Assembly (NCBI RefSeq): GCF_963855985.1
Contig: NC_087091.1
Location: 15,568,154 to 15,632,153, forward strand
Direction of reading: 5' to 3'
Length of the DNA stretch: 64,000 nt
Source of the DNA: Ostrinia nubilalis
Taxonomy: Eukaryota; Arthropoda; Insecta; Lepidoptera; Crambidae
Under the pieces are notes generated by a model. The model did not search any database. It worked only from the letters and a program-made list of their open reading frames with translations, and was not told the origin of the DNA. The position numbers were made by a program, and so were the translations under genes. Positions within the stretch are counted from its first letter, which is position 1, and every line of letters begins with the position of its first letter. Of this stretch, positions 20,101-28,779 are shown piece by piece.

Positions 20101-22843
20101 TTGTATGCAAGTACCTCAGTTTGTATAGAAAACACGCGCGGCACAACACACTGACAACGCGTCTGCGCGCGGTATTCTTTATATGTAGCCACGCGGACCG
20201 CGGCGGAGTGTTATAATCGCCTAAATGATCGGTGCAGTGTGATAATCGCCTAAATGATCTTATGATGACGAATCCTCGATTCGCCTCTAAATTAGAAATA
20301 TTTGTAGAGACCAAAGGACCTGATTATGAGGATGTACCTAGTCCCATTGTAATAAAGTTTCCTTTCCTTCTCCCCAGGACTTCGGCGACGTGATCCCCGG
20401 TCACGGCGGCATCATGGACCGCTTCGACTGCCAGTTCCTCATGGCCACGTTCGTCAACGTCTACATCACCAGCTTCATCCGCACCGCCACGCCGCAGAAG
20501 CTGCTGCAGCAGGTATATAACACGGCACTGACCCCCACAGGAGACGGCGACGTGATCCCAGGACACAGCGGCATCATGGACCGCTTCGACTGCCAGTTCC
20601 TCATGGCCACGTTCGTCAACGTTTACATCACCAGCTTCATCCGCACCGCCACGCCGCAGAAGCTGCTGCAGCAGGTATATAACACGGCACTGACCCCCAC
20701 AGGAGACGGCGACGTGATCCCAGGACACAGCGGCATCATGGACCGCTTCGACTGCCAGTTCCTCATGGCCACGTTCGTCAACGTCTACATCACCAGCTTC
20801 ATCCGCACCGCCACGCCGCAGAAGCTGCTGCAGCAGGTATATAACACGGCACTGACCCCCACAGGACTCGGCGACGTGATCCCAGGACACGGCGGCATCA
20901 TGGACCGCTTCGACTGCCAGTTCCTCATGGCCACGTTCGTCAACGTCTACATCACCAGCTTCATCCGCACCGCCACGCCGCAGAAGCTGCTGCAGCAGGT
21001 ATATAACACGGCACTGACCCCCACAGGACTCGGCGACGTGATCCCAGGACACGGCGGCATCATGGACCGCTTCGACTGCCAGTTCCTCATGGCCACGTTT
21101 GTCAACGTCTACATCACCAGCTTCATCCGCACCGCCACGCCGCAGAAACTGCTGCAGCAGGTATATAACACGGCACTGACCCCCACAGGAGTCGGCGACG
21201 TGATCCCAGGACACGGCGACGTGATCCCACAGGACTCGGCGACGTGATCCCACAGGAGTCGGCGACGTGATCCCAGGACACGGCGGCATCATGGACCGCT
21301 TCGACTGCTTCGTCATGGCCACGTTCGTCAACGTCTACATCACCAGCTTCATCCGCACCGCCACGCCGCAGAAGCTGCTGCAGCAGGTATCATCGTAATC
21401 ATTATGTTCATCATAGAATGCTGGACCGGTCGTTGAGGAAATGATAGAGAGAGAGAGAGGTTCGTTCGTTCGTTTCAGCCGAAAGACGTCCACTGCTGGA
21501 CAAAGGCCTCCCCCAAGGATTTCCGCAAAGACCGGTCCTGCGCCGCTCGCATCCAGGCACCTCCCGCGACCTTCACCAGATCGTCGGTCCACCTAGTGGG
21601 AGACCTGCCCACGCTACGTCTTCCGGCTCGTGGTCGCCACTCAAGAAATTTCCTGCCCCATCAGCTCTTCGAGCTATGTGCCCCGCCCACTGCCACTTAA
21701 TTTTAGCGATTCTGCGAGCTATGTCAGTCACTCTGGTTCTCCTACGGATCTCCTCATTTCTGATTCGATCACGCAGGGAAACTCCGAGCATAGCACGCTC
21801 CATCGCTCTTTGGGTGACCTTGAGCCTTCTTATGAGGCCCATAGTATGCGAGAGAGAGGTAGATATTCATTATTCTAAAGCGCAGAGTAGGAGTACCCCC
21901 ACGAATGGAGTATCCCAATATGTGAACATCGGACTTGCCCAATCCATCTGGCCAGCGTAGGGAGTGTCTGCCAAATTAATGCTCTATTCGCCTCTGGTAC
22001 AGTGACAATAGCCCAATAGCAGAGTAAATACAAATACAATTCGGCGCAACACCCCGCTAATCCACGCTAAATTTTGCCAGTGTGTGCGTGCGCGCCGCAT
22101 ACGTATTGGCGCGCTCACATACAAACCGCGCTCGGTGCGTTTCTATGAAGATGACCTACTCATTTGTATTTACTCTGCCAATAGTGTCGGTGTCGGTCGG
22201 ATTAGGATTGTGGATTCGAAACTTGTCGTGACCTGGACTATTGTGGTAAACCCAACAAGCATAATATTAGATTACCACCAGAGGTTACGGGACGTTAAAA
22301 AATATGTTAGTGCCACCGTATACAGAGTGAAAACGATAAGTGATCTCACTCGATTATTCTTAAACTATACAAGATATCGAAAAATTATTACTATGTATAT
22401 TGTGTAATATTATGTGGCTTTACCAAATGTATGGAAGCTGGAAACATTGAATTTTCAGATAGGTCCAGTTTATTCTGTAACCTTGTATTGGTGCCGTTTG
22501 AAAGAACTCGTTAAGCACTTTCAGGATCAGTAACCAGTTTTTCGATATCGTGTATTATTTAGAAATAATCGAGTGAGATCACTTATCGTTTCCACCCTGC
22601 ATACGGTTGGCGCCTCTGTCGAATAAGTTCATGTCACTCTCTAGTGGCTTAGACAGTGGCGCCAACTAGTCAGTAAATAAACTGTAACACTTTATTAATA
22701 GCTTAATGAACAAACGATCCACTTAATTATAATACTAATCTGCTTTCCAGGTATACAACTTGAAACCAGAACAGCAGTTGCAGTTATTCTACGCTCTCAA
22801 AGAGTCCCTGGAACACAGGAACATACTCAACTTGGTACCTTAA
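16949..22843 (+). CDS. CdsA: CDP-diacylglycerol synthase (phosphatidate cytidylyltransferase), C-terminal exons
   Basis: This membrane enzyme makes CDP-diacylglycerol from phosphatidic acid and CTP. That is the branch point to phosphatidylinositol, phosphatidylglycerol and cardiolipin; the metazoan CDS1/CDS2/CdsA type acts in the ER. The coding join is 16949-17115, 17621-17773, 19143-19271, 20378-20512 and 22751-22843. All introns are GT-AG and all junctions here are phase 0. The join encodes about 225 residues of an expected ~450, so the N-terminal half is missing from view. The family signature (S-x-F-K-R, KD, then PGHGG, then DRFD) is complete across the fourth intron: GFKRAFKIK ends one exon and [17 protein letters not shown] starts the next. 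The upstream block [18 protein letters not shown] is also diagnostic. Two exons have extra copies (18411-18554 and 20513-21386), which this join leaves out. An alternative that reads into the array would stop at 21245-21247. Confidence 0.96.
17495..17544. repeat. Perfect 50-bp palindrome with no loop, in a CdsA intron
   Basis: CTGCTGCAACTTTATATCTG begins the left arm. The centre is GGATCTAGATCC, and the right arm mirrors the left for all 25 bp. It lies 76 bp upstream of the next exon. Palindromes of this size without a spacer are normally unstable. Confidence 0.92.
17621..17773 (+). CDS. CdsA: CdsA exon: VCPIEYSE luminal/loop region
   Basis: The acceptor ttgttacag ends at 17620 and the donor gtgagt starts at 17774. 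The 51 codons begin [19 protein letters not shown] and end [11 protein letters not shown]. The VCPIEYSE...TMDCEPS..F motif matches animal CdsA between two membrane spans. An almost exact extra copy is at 18411-18554. Confidence 0.95.
17815..17975 (+). mobile_element. Non-LTR retrotransposon ORF2 3' end in a CdsA intron
   Basis: It contains CTGGACCGACGACATCATAA, AAGGTAGCAGGGAAGCGCTG and CCTATGTTCAGCAGTGGACG, then a GATGATGATG tail. These encode the [10 protein letters not shown]...[10 protein letters not shown] end of the same LINE family as 14694-14985, 21470-21860, 40905-41050 and 56385-56665. It is 5' truncated. Confidence 0.8.
18160..18405 (-). mobile_element. tRNA-derived SINE, family A copy 2
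   Basis: On the minus strand the head reads GTGGTCTAATGGTAAGTCC (A box) and GGTCCCGGGTTCTATTCC (B box). The body GAACTGGCTATCGTACTTCC / GATGGTGGTAGCTAGC matches 5765-5938 and 58005-58205. It ends immediately before the duplicated CdsA exon at 18411. Confidence 0.72.
18411..18554 (+). pseudogene. Duplicate of CdsA exon 17621-17773 lacking its splice acceptor
   Basis: From its ATGATGTCCCAATACCCG start to the GTG before the donor, this copy matches 17630-17773 at 143 of 144 bases. The one change I see is silent (GTC to GTT). It also copies the first bases of the intron (gtgagttgc) and then diverges. The original acceptor and first three codons (CTC TCC TAC) are absent, and the bases before it, TATAATAAT, contain no AG acceptor. 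It should therefore not be spliced in as a normal cassette. The similarity means either a very recent duplication or an assembly of two haplotypes end to end. The extended open frame (18411-18755) runs into intron sequence and is not a protein. Confidence 0.9.
18585..18765. mobile_element. Unnamed repeat shared with 51655-51780, plus LINE-like tail
   Basis: The blocks TGACCTTCACTATAAGTTGG and CTACACAGGAGTTGCAGCGG recur in reverse order and orientation at 51655-51780. The end reads GGCTGAAATCATAATAATG, like the LINE 3' ends elsewhere. I cannot name the family. Confidence 0.55.
19143..19271 (+). CDS. CdsA: CdsA exon: first half of the catalytic signature
   Basis: The acceptor ttttcccacag ends at 19142 and the donor gtgagt starts at 19272. 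The 43 codons start [15 protein letters not shown] and pass through the membrane-type [17 protein letters not shown] block. They end FKRAFKIK, the first half of the CDP-DAG synthase signature (S-x-F-K-R-x4-K). Confidence 0.96.
19524..19743. mobile_element. MITE in a CdsA intron, with internal direct repeats
   Basis: The inverted ends GCAATGAGGGCTATCGTTTT and AAAACGATAGCCCTCATTGC are perfect. Inside, GCGCCACTGTAGAGTAAGGT occurs twice (near 19559 and 19671). A related GACAGTGGCGCCAACT block appears near 22650. Confidence 0.85.
20040..20253. mobile_element. MITE with TAA duplication in a CdsA intron
   Basis: The element 20043-20250 has ends GGCGATTATCACACTGCAC and GTGCAGTGTGATAATCGCC. TAA stands on both sides. 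Inner arms are TCCGCCGCGG / CCGCGGCGGA. The TAA duplication points to a PIF/Harbinger-type transposase. A minus-strand 87-codon open frame over it is a shadow. Confidence 0.85.
20378..20512 (+). CDS. CdsA: CdsA exon: second half of the catalytic signature (array copy 1)
   Basis: The acceptor cttctccccag ends at 20377 and the donor gtatat starts at 20513. The 45 codons start [17 protein letters not shown], completing the family signature with its HGG and DRFD residues. [18 protein letters not shown], a membrane-like span, follows, and the exon ends PQKLLQQ. It has a proper polypyrimidine tract before it, unlike the later copies. It reads CCCGGTCAC where all later copies read CCAGGACAC, so it is the outgroup of the array and the likely functional copy. 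Confidence 0.95.
20513..21386 (+). repeat. Tandem array of extra copies of the CdsA signature exon (162-bp period)
   Basis: Four full units (20513-20674, 20675-20836, 20837-20998, 20999-21160) each consist of a 28-base piece, gtatataacacggcactg...cccccacag, and a 134-base exon copy that lacks one base of GACTTC. After 21161 there are short repeated exon starts. A last copy follows (21256-21386), which lacks one CAG codon and has CTC changed to GTC. Because 28+134=162, the whole array stays open from the true exon and encodes about 54 residues per unit until TGA at 21245-21247. Spliced instead from a phase-0 exon into the copies' cacag acceptors, each copy would hit a stop at once (GAG ACG GCG ACG TGA or equivalent). 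Units at 20541 and 20703 have HSG instead of the catalytic HGG. The array is best taken as non-functional intron sequence or an assembly effect. Confidence 0.93.
21470..21860 (-). pseudogene. Non-LTR retrotransposon reverse transcriptase, C-terminal fragment
   Basis: Read on the minus strand, 21842-21573 gives [20 protein letters not shown], then [20 protein letters not shown] and [11 protein letters not shown]. After a frameshift, the remaining blocks [11 protein letters not shown] and [18 protein letters not shown] codons run to about 21475. This is the C-terminal tail of a LINE ORF2 after the reverse transcriptase domain. The endonuclease and catalytic RT domains are missing. It lies in the last CdsA intron and ends in a CGTTCGTTCGTTTCAGCC 3' end seen in four other places in the window. 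Confidence 0.87.
22019..22179. mobile_element. Inverted-repeat element in the last CdsA intron
   Basis: The ends GCAGAGTAAATACAAAT and ATTTGTATTTACTCTGC are perfect mirrors. A possible 5-bp duplication caata flanks it. The interior is CpG-rich (GCGTGCGCGCCGCATACG). Confidence 0.75.
22305..22620. mobile_element. Fold-back element in the last CdsA intron
   Basis: The core arms AACGATAAGTGATCTCACTC (22331) and GAGTGAGATCACTTATCGTT pair perfectly. Less perfect pairing continues for ~70 bp, including GATATCGAA / TTCGATATC. It covers the second half of the 107-codon open frame 22084-22407, which is not a gene. Confidence 0.82.
22751..22843 (+). CDS. CdsA: CdsA last exon, C-terminus and stop
   Basis: The acceptor tgctttccag ends at 22750. 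The exon encodes [18 protein letters not shown]...NLVP and TAA (22841-22843). The VYNLKPEQQ start and the amphipathic end are typical of the CdsA C-terminus. The VYN codons are mimicked by gtatataac, the sequence right after every exon copy in the array. Confidence 0.96.
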   Translation, partial: VYNLKPEQQLQLFYALKESLEHRNILNLVP

Positions 22844-23190
22844 ACGTCTAGGCCAGCCCCAGGTATCTCACCTTTAAATTAACAAATATTGACTACTAAA
22901 TTGTACGTGGGACTTTACACTTGGCGGTCGGAACGCTGCGTTTTTAAAACCGCATGAAGTAAAAGTAAAGTTTATGTTGGTTTGTTGCTAAATCATCTAC
23001 AGTATTGAATCCTCTTTAGTTATTTATAGGTTTATTTTTCAATAATATGAATATTTTTATTTTTCTGTGATAATACATGCATGTATACAAATTAAATACG
23101 TGTATGCTATTTTTCTTTCGTTCACAGCTGTATGTCAGCATTTGACAGATCCCAACACTTAATAAAATACCTGAAAAGTAGTCTCTCATT
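22844..23190 (+). other. Probable CdsA 3' UTR with poly(A) signal
   Basis: Non-coding DNA follows the stop. An AATAAA lies at 23161-23166 with a GT-rich TTTGTGTGTAAG about 30 bases later, a fair match to a cleavage site. A variant ATTAAA lies near 23091. The true end cannot be fixed from sequence alone. Confidence 0.5.
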
Positions 23191-23985
23191 GAGAGCATTT
23201 GTGTGTAAGGCCCTTCATCGACTTGCTTATGATTTAAGTATAATATGGTATCTTTAAATATTCGTTTTTGAACTTTACAACAAGGAATTCTAGATAAAAT
23301 CGAGTCTTGGCTTATTACATTACACGCGAAGGCTCCCAATGGGTAAACACCTTTACTATTTTATCCTTTTGTTCTTACATTAGGCGTTTCGCGTTTGACC
23401 GCCAAGTGTGACGGTGCTGTAAGGTTGACATATCGTGTGTACCTTGAAAAGATAAAAAACATATTCTAGTCCGTGATTACTGAATCATTTACTATGATAC
23501 ATAACAAATTACTAGTAAGATTAAAACATTTACCGTTAACTTCCTTGATATATTCGATATGTTCCAAAATATCAAAGTGAATGATTCAATTCAATATAGC
23601 AAATATATTATTTATCCAGATGCGGTTAAATACCTGGATTTAACTTAATATACGAATAGGGTCTACATAGATTTTAATAGTGAAATATTAATAATAATAT
23701 AAAACATCTTATAGTATTTGAAACCAATACACAGTCAGAATCGTCTTACATTCCATTATGACATCGATTTATATTATTACCACGAAAGTTAAGAAATATC
23801 TTCCAAATATACGTTTTTTTCACGCGTTTGTAAAATCAGACTGTGTAAAGGTTTCTTTATTGACATAAAAACTTTTAAAAAAAATATAGCAAATACGTCA
23901 CTACTGTCAATCAATTTTGAAAAATCCAATTTCGTAAAACGAAATGAAGGAATTAAACTTTTTTCAAAGAACTAAAATTGCTTCA
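23191..23985. other. Spacer downstream of CdsA
   Basis: AT-rich sequence. GACCGCCAAGTGTGA near 23398 is the inverse of TACACTTGGCGGTC in the 3' UTR (22916), so the region may hold remnants of one inverted-repeat element. No gene is seen. Confidence 0.4.
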
Positions 23986-24224
23986 GTGGGTCTAGACAAA
24001 GTGCACTTTTTGATCGAATCGAAAATCGAATCCGTCAAAACTCCATACAAAAAAAGGCTTTTTGACCACTTTTCGACTGGTTTGCGATTAAAATGTGCAC
24101 TTTGTCTAAGTACACTTTTTGATCGAATCGAAAATCGAATCCGTCAAAATTCCATACAAAAAAAAGCTTTTTGACCACTTTTCGACTGGTTTGCGATTAA
24201 AATTTGCACTTTGTCTAGACCCAC
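23986..24224. mobile_element. Inverted-end element with an internal 109-bp tandem duplication
   Basis: The ends GTGGGTCTAGACAAAG and CTTTGTCTAGACCCAC are perfect. Inside, CACTTTTTGATCGAATCG begins at 24004 and again at 24113, so a 109-bp segment is doubled. Open frames here are repeat-derived. Confidence 0.85.
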
Positions 24225-24601
24225 AGTATTCGTTTACGTTTTGGGCTTTTCAAAACTGATCTCTATTCTTAGGATAAAATTAGGATTATTCTATAAAATT
24301 ATTGATAGTACGATGTGGTCTTAGCTTGTGTGAAAAACTCGAATTTTTATTACTTTATTAGTGTCTTCTTATTAACTTTACGGTGAACGGGATAGGTATT
24401 TTGATGATTAAAGAAAGTGCTTTTATCTACCCTACTAAAGAGACCGTATTCGACCTTCGGATTACATTTTGAAATACCAAAGATCGTCTCCTGATTCCAT
24501 CTCCTTTTCTCTTTAACAAATGAAAAGAGACGACTATAAAAATGAGTTATATTTTTCGTCAGTGCACGTGTATTTGGCTTTTTCATTTCCTAAAGGTCAA
24601 G
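24225..24601. other. Spacer without recognised gene
   Basis: AT-rich sequence. Short open frames on both strands (24350-24586 minus and 24520-24789 plus) overlap the next MITE and lack motifs. Confidence 0.4.
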
Positions 24602-24803
24602 TAAAGTACGGCCAACGAGAAGTGATACCAAATGTAAACAAACCCAATGTCATGGTCATTTGGAATAGCAGGGGTTTGACTTTGACATATTTTGACGGGA
24701 GAACGAGACATTACGACAAATACACAAGATGGGAAGAGACAATAGATTGTCAGTTCGACAGTCGAATCGACCTATTGTATCGCTGCTAGTTGGCCGTACT
24801 TTA
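24602..24803. mobile_element. MITE with TAAAGTACGGCCAAC ends
   Basis: The ends TAAAGTACGGCCAAC and GTTGGCCGTACTTTA flank a 202-bp element that probably has TA duplications. The interior is the source of an 89-codon open frame that I do not regard as real. Confidence 0.8.
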
Positions 24804-25227
24804 GTTATCAATGCAATTTGTGTTTACTTTATTTTGCTTTAAAATTCAAGTGTTATAGAAGGTATTGTTACTTCAACTTTGTAACTTAATGCAAGTCTCT
24901 GGGTTGGTGTATTACTCCATGCTTTATTCTGTACCTAAATAATATCTTGAATGTTGGATAGAAGTATTATGATCAGCGAAATAATATAATAAGGATGGTT
25001 TTCGCTATTAAAATAACTTTTCCTTCTACCTTTTGTTAAGAAGTAATAAGTATAGGTACTATCTATAGTGGTACTATAAAATAAAGTACTTTCGTATTTG
25101 TCAGGCCCAATGTTGGAAGTTTTGCATAATAACAACCGATGACATACATGACAATGTTTGTTGAGTTATTATAGCAACTAAAAAGAATTTCCATAAATTG
25201 TTAAATAACCATTTTAAGGTTTACAAT
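24804..25227. other. Spacer without recognised gene
   Basis: AT-rich sequence. No structure identified. Confidence 0.4.
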
Positions 25228-25867
25228 AAAGGACAATGACCAAAAGTGGTCCAAATGTCCACCACTAATGAGACCTATATTGGCATAAAGTCCAATAAAT
25301 AGAGATCAACTTTCAGTATGGGATGAAAAAAAAAAATAAGCTGTCAGTAAAAAGTTATGACTGTATGAAAAATTGTAGTAGTTTACGCGCTAATCTCAGG
25401 AACTACTGGTCTGATTTAAAAAAATATTTTTGTTATGGATAGTCCATTTATCAAGGGTGGTTTTAGGATAAATAACATCACCCTACAACCAATAGGGGCG
25501 GAGCAGTAAAGACAAATGTTGTAAAAATGGGAAATATTATTCAAACTATTTTCACGCGTACAAAGTCGCAGGCACAGTTAGTATAATATTTAATAAAATT
25601 CATCTATAACCCCGCGCCACATTCGACATGACATAACATGCGTAGATTAATCCAAAATGTGCAATGGATAGAATGATATCAAGAACATTTTCGGATGAAA
25701 AGGTAAAAAACAGACTATTCATTCAGTCATAACTTTTTACTGACAGCATATTTTTGATTGCAGTTTGATTATAATGAATCAGTATTTAGTAGACTATTTT
25801 ACTACATAGGTCTCGTTAGTGGTGGACATTTGGACCACACACCATACATTTTTGGTCATTGTCCTTT
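25228..25867. mobile_element. 640-bp fold-back element containing a retroelement insert
   Basis: The outer arms AAAGGACAATGACCAAAAGT and ACATTTTTGGTCATTGTCCTTT pair, and pairing continues through GGTGGACATTTGGACCAC-type blocks. An inner pair is CTGTCAGTAAAAAGTTATGA / TCATAACTTTTTACTGACAG. An RTE fragment (25378-25583) lies in the middle. Confidence 0.82.
25378..25583 (+). mobile_element. RTE-type retroelement 3' fragment, second copy
   Basis: It has the same landmark order as 6960-7165: AATCTCAGGAACTACTGGTC, GGGGCGGAGCAGTAAAG, then ACGCGTACAAAGTCGCAGGC and the CACAGTTAGT end. Confidence 0.78.
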
Positions 25868-26235
25868 GATGTATTTGTTTCCATTTGATATCACCTTTAC
25901 AAAAAGTGTCGTGTGGTGCAAATAAAAAAGCACTGGCAATCAATGCCTAAACACATTTGAATATACTGTGTTCGCTTTTGTTTTTTACAATGAAACAGAC
26001 TTGGAGCCAAAGCACACATGCTACTTATAGCAGAAGCTGAATGCAGCGACCAAACATTCCTTACCACAAACTCAAAAACGCCAAACGCGACGATTGAGTC
26101 GCTGTTCGGAAGCTCGACGCAGCGAAAAAAGTCGCTAAAGCGCGGAACTCCGATACTGCGTCCGAGCGTATGAAATCGCGATACTGTATCGATACGGTCG
26201 CAAAATCTCAAATTGTCGATGCTAAAAGTTGCATG
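25868..26235. other. Spacer with a CpG-richer stretch
   Basis: The stretch 26040-26230 is richer in CG than its surroundings and gives most of a 130-codon minus-strand open frame (26289-25897). A donor-like GTAAGG occurs on the minus strand near 26068. No known family is recognisable, so I leave it unassigned. Confidence 0.3.
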
Positions 26236-26305
26236 TCTGTGTTTGCCCCGTTCGTTCGTTTCAGCCAAATGACGTCCACTGCTGGACAAAGGCCTCCTCC
26301 AGTAC
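26236..26305 (-). mobile_element. LINE ORF2 3' end, very short copy
   Basis: It contains CGTTCGTTCGTTTCAGCC and GACGTCCACTGCTGGACAAA, the terminal codons ([12 protein letters not shown]) and 3' end of the LINE family at 21470-21860. Confidence 0.78.
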
Positions 26306-27083
26306 TTGCATTTTATTTCAATGCTTCGACTGATACAAAAACGACTGTGTCATGTGCTAAATTTTTCGGACATTTACAAAACGTATACATGATTATTTTG
26401 ATCCGTTTTTGAAACCAATATTTATTTGGGAAGTGAAAAGGTAAAGTTTTAGAGCATTGTATCGTTTGGTTTGTAATATTATAGTCGTTCTTACGACTTG
26501 TAACTTAGAAGCGTAACTTCGTTGATACGAACCAAACTTATTGTCATTATTGATATAAAATTATATTGAAGTATGAAAATGATGGGACTTTTGAAAGGAT
26601 TTATGTATGGACAGAAATGATTCACGTTTGATTATTACATATAATTTATATTACACGTTAAGGTCGGATGATCTAATAAAACATTAGTAAAACGTTAAAT
26701 AACTGTATCTCAAGAGTATAATTTAACATAAATAGTTGTATAAATGTAGTTTTATCAAAGCTTTTCGCCTTAAAATAGGATTTGTTAAGTTTGGTGATGA
26801 TTTTTGTGATTTTACGTTACGTTATCGTTGTCTCACGATTGTTTTTTTCTTTGCTTATTCAGCTCGTTTCGCTAGCTCATAAATAGTTTTAGTGGTAATA
26901 TTATTGACCTACTAAACATTATACACGCTATAACTTATCGAGTGTATGTTTTCTTATTCAGTATAAGTTAAAAGTTTTTTTTACTTGCGCTGTGTCTTAC
27001 GTCATAAAATATGATAAGCCGAGGCTAGCGTGTTGAAAATGAAAATTCAACAAGATGAAAAGTTAACGTGTATTAATTAGGTT
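26306..27083. other. Spacer without recognised gene
   Basis: AT-rich sequence with no recognised element. Confidence 0.4.
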
Positions 27084-27312
27084 GTGTCGCGTCCAGTAGC
27101 GTTTTGTCGCGTCTAGTAGCGTTATGTCGCATCTAGTACCGTTATGTCGCGTCTAGAAGCATTATATCGCGTCTAGTAGCGTTATGTCGCGTCTAGAAGC
27201 ATTATATCGCGTCTAGTAGCGTTATGTCGCGTCTAGAAACGTTATGTCGCGTCTTGTAGCGTCTGTCGCGTTTCGTAGCGTTCCGTCGCGTTTCGTAGCG
27301 TCTTGTCTTCTA
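27084..27312. repeat. 20-bp minisatellite (GTCGCGTCTAGTAGCGTTAT)n, ~11 copies
   Basis: The unit GTCGCGTCTAGTAGCGTTAT repeats with small changes. In the middle, units with AGAAGCATTATATCGCG alternate with units with AGTAGCGTTATGTCGCG, giving a 40-bp higher-order pattern. The 3' end uses CGTTTCGTAGCG variants. It is rich in CG in an AT-rich surround. Confidence 0.92.
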
Positions 27313-27999
27313 GCATCATATCATTTGCCACTGACGTAGGGCACTGCGTTGGGGTCTCTATTGTGGGTCTCCTATCAATGCATTAACTATTGAAAAACGG
27401 GTTCTAATATTTTTATAAAATATCGTATTATAGTTTATATTATTTCGCATTCGAAACATGCATAATTAGAATTACATACGGAGTAAACTTATTTACTTGC
27501 AAGGATTCGTCAAAATATTTAAAAATTATAAATAAGGCAAAACTCTTTGTAGATTTATAGTTTCTCAATAATTCAACTTTTCTTTTTTTTAGATTTTAAG
27601 AAGATAATGTTACTCTATAAAATTACAGTGCAATATTTGGAAACGAAAACTCCGTAAAATAAATTCCATTTCATTTAAACTTTAGTTTATTTCTGGTATA
27701 GGGGTGGGGTTGGATTTTACAATAGTGCTGTAATATTCGCTTATGTAAAATGCCCCAAAGATTGTTCACGTGACAATTCCAAACCTACATTTTAAATCTA
27801 ATTCTTGATTGCTTGTTGAAATTATCGAAAAATGTTCATTTACCATATAAGTAAAAGTTCTCTTAAATCAATACATTATTATGACATAGTTATAACTCAA
27901 GGACCAATGGGTACAACAAATTGCTGTTAAATAAATGATTATATACCTTAAACCTCTTATTCATAAATAAATAAAACACTAACCCTGGGATGCACCATC
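27313..27999. other. Spacer without recognised gene
   Basis: AT-rich sequence. No structure identified. Confidence 0.4.
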
Positions 28000-28095
28000 T
28001 TACATTAACTTTAACAAACATCAAAAGTCTGTCAAACTCCATACAAAAAACACCTAAATTTTTGTATGGAGCTTGACATTTGACGTTTGTTAAAT
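28000..28095. mobile_element. MITE family T fragment
   Basis: GATGCACCATCTTACATTAA, then CTGTCAAACTCCATACAAAA and TTTGACGTTTGTTAAAT. This is a deleted member of the family seen complete at 60705-60835. Confidence 0.7.
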
Positions 28096-28335
28096 AATAA
28101 TAATAATAAAGCATTTATTTCTTTCTTTCACAATCCAATAATACAGTGAAACACAAATTGCTATGTACTAATTGAACAGGGTAAGATTGTGAGAGAACTG
28201 GAGTCTGAACTAGGCGAGAAGCCTGTACTACAGAGCGCCAGTAGTCTCCTCTCTCGATAATGGCCGGAGCACATAGAATTTATTAAAGTTATTTTAAAAC
28301 TAGACAAAAAACTAGACGAGTATTATGGGTAATAA
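28096..28335 (-). mobile_element. Probable retroelement 3' end
   Basis: It starts with an AATAATAATAAAGCATTTATT stretch typical of the reversed tail of lepidopteran retroelements and continues with CTGGAGTCTGAACTAGGCG. The family is not certain. Confidence 0.4.
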
Positions 28336-28779
28336 AGTAAAATGGGAAATCTTTTGTCAGTTTCTGTCAAATGTTATTTGATTGAGAAAGAGAGAAAACA
28401 TGTTTGAATTAAAAAGGGTCTAGTTTTTATGAATAAGGGGTAAATTATTTGCCATAGGACAAAATATCCTATACAAAGTTTATAAATTGTAGAGTTTTAT
28501 TTGCCGTTTATTGTGATGATAAAAAGTTTAACGTTTCCGTAATTAAAAAGAAAGTGATTTTTAACTCTTTAAGATGCGAAAGAAATATTGTCTATGTTAT
28601 CTTATTATAGAAATTCACATATTGCTGAACATTTTACTCAAGCTTCATAATTTATGATGTTATAATTATAATATTTATAATAAGCCTATATCTAAGATAT
28701 TCATCGAACAGAAAACAATTATTTGATTACAAATTGAACTGTATTCATCTCATAAATAGTATTATTATTATTTCTATTA
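28336..28779. other. Spacer without recognised gene
   Basis: AT-rich sequence. Nothing recognised. Confidence 0.4.

Noticed and set aside
20390..21247. A 285-codon + strand frame as a single-exon gene
   Set aside because: It starts inside the true CdsA exon and is repeated exon DNA. It is described as an array, with a possible read-through isoform only as a finding.
20324..21331. A 335-codon minus-strand open frame, the longest in the window
   Set aside because: It lies opposite the CdsA exon array and owes its length to the 162-bp period, which keeps all frames repeating. It has no motif, no splice context and no independent evidence.
22084..22407. 107-codon + strand frame in the last CdsA intron
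   Set aside because: It spans two inverted-repeat elements (22019-22179 and 22305-22620) and has no homology I recognise.
24520..24789. 89-codon + strand frame
   Set aside because: It mostly overlaps the MITE at 24602-24803.
25897..26289. A 130-codon minus-strand open frame
   Set aside because: It begins in the LINE 3' end at 26236-26305 and shows no family motif. The CpG-rich middle is noted as unassigned only.
27084..27312. CRISPR-like array
   Set aside because: It is a contiguous 20-bp minisatellite with no unique spacers, in animal DNA.
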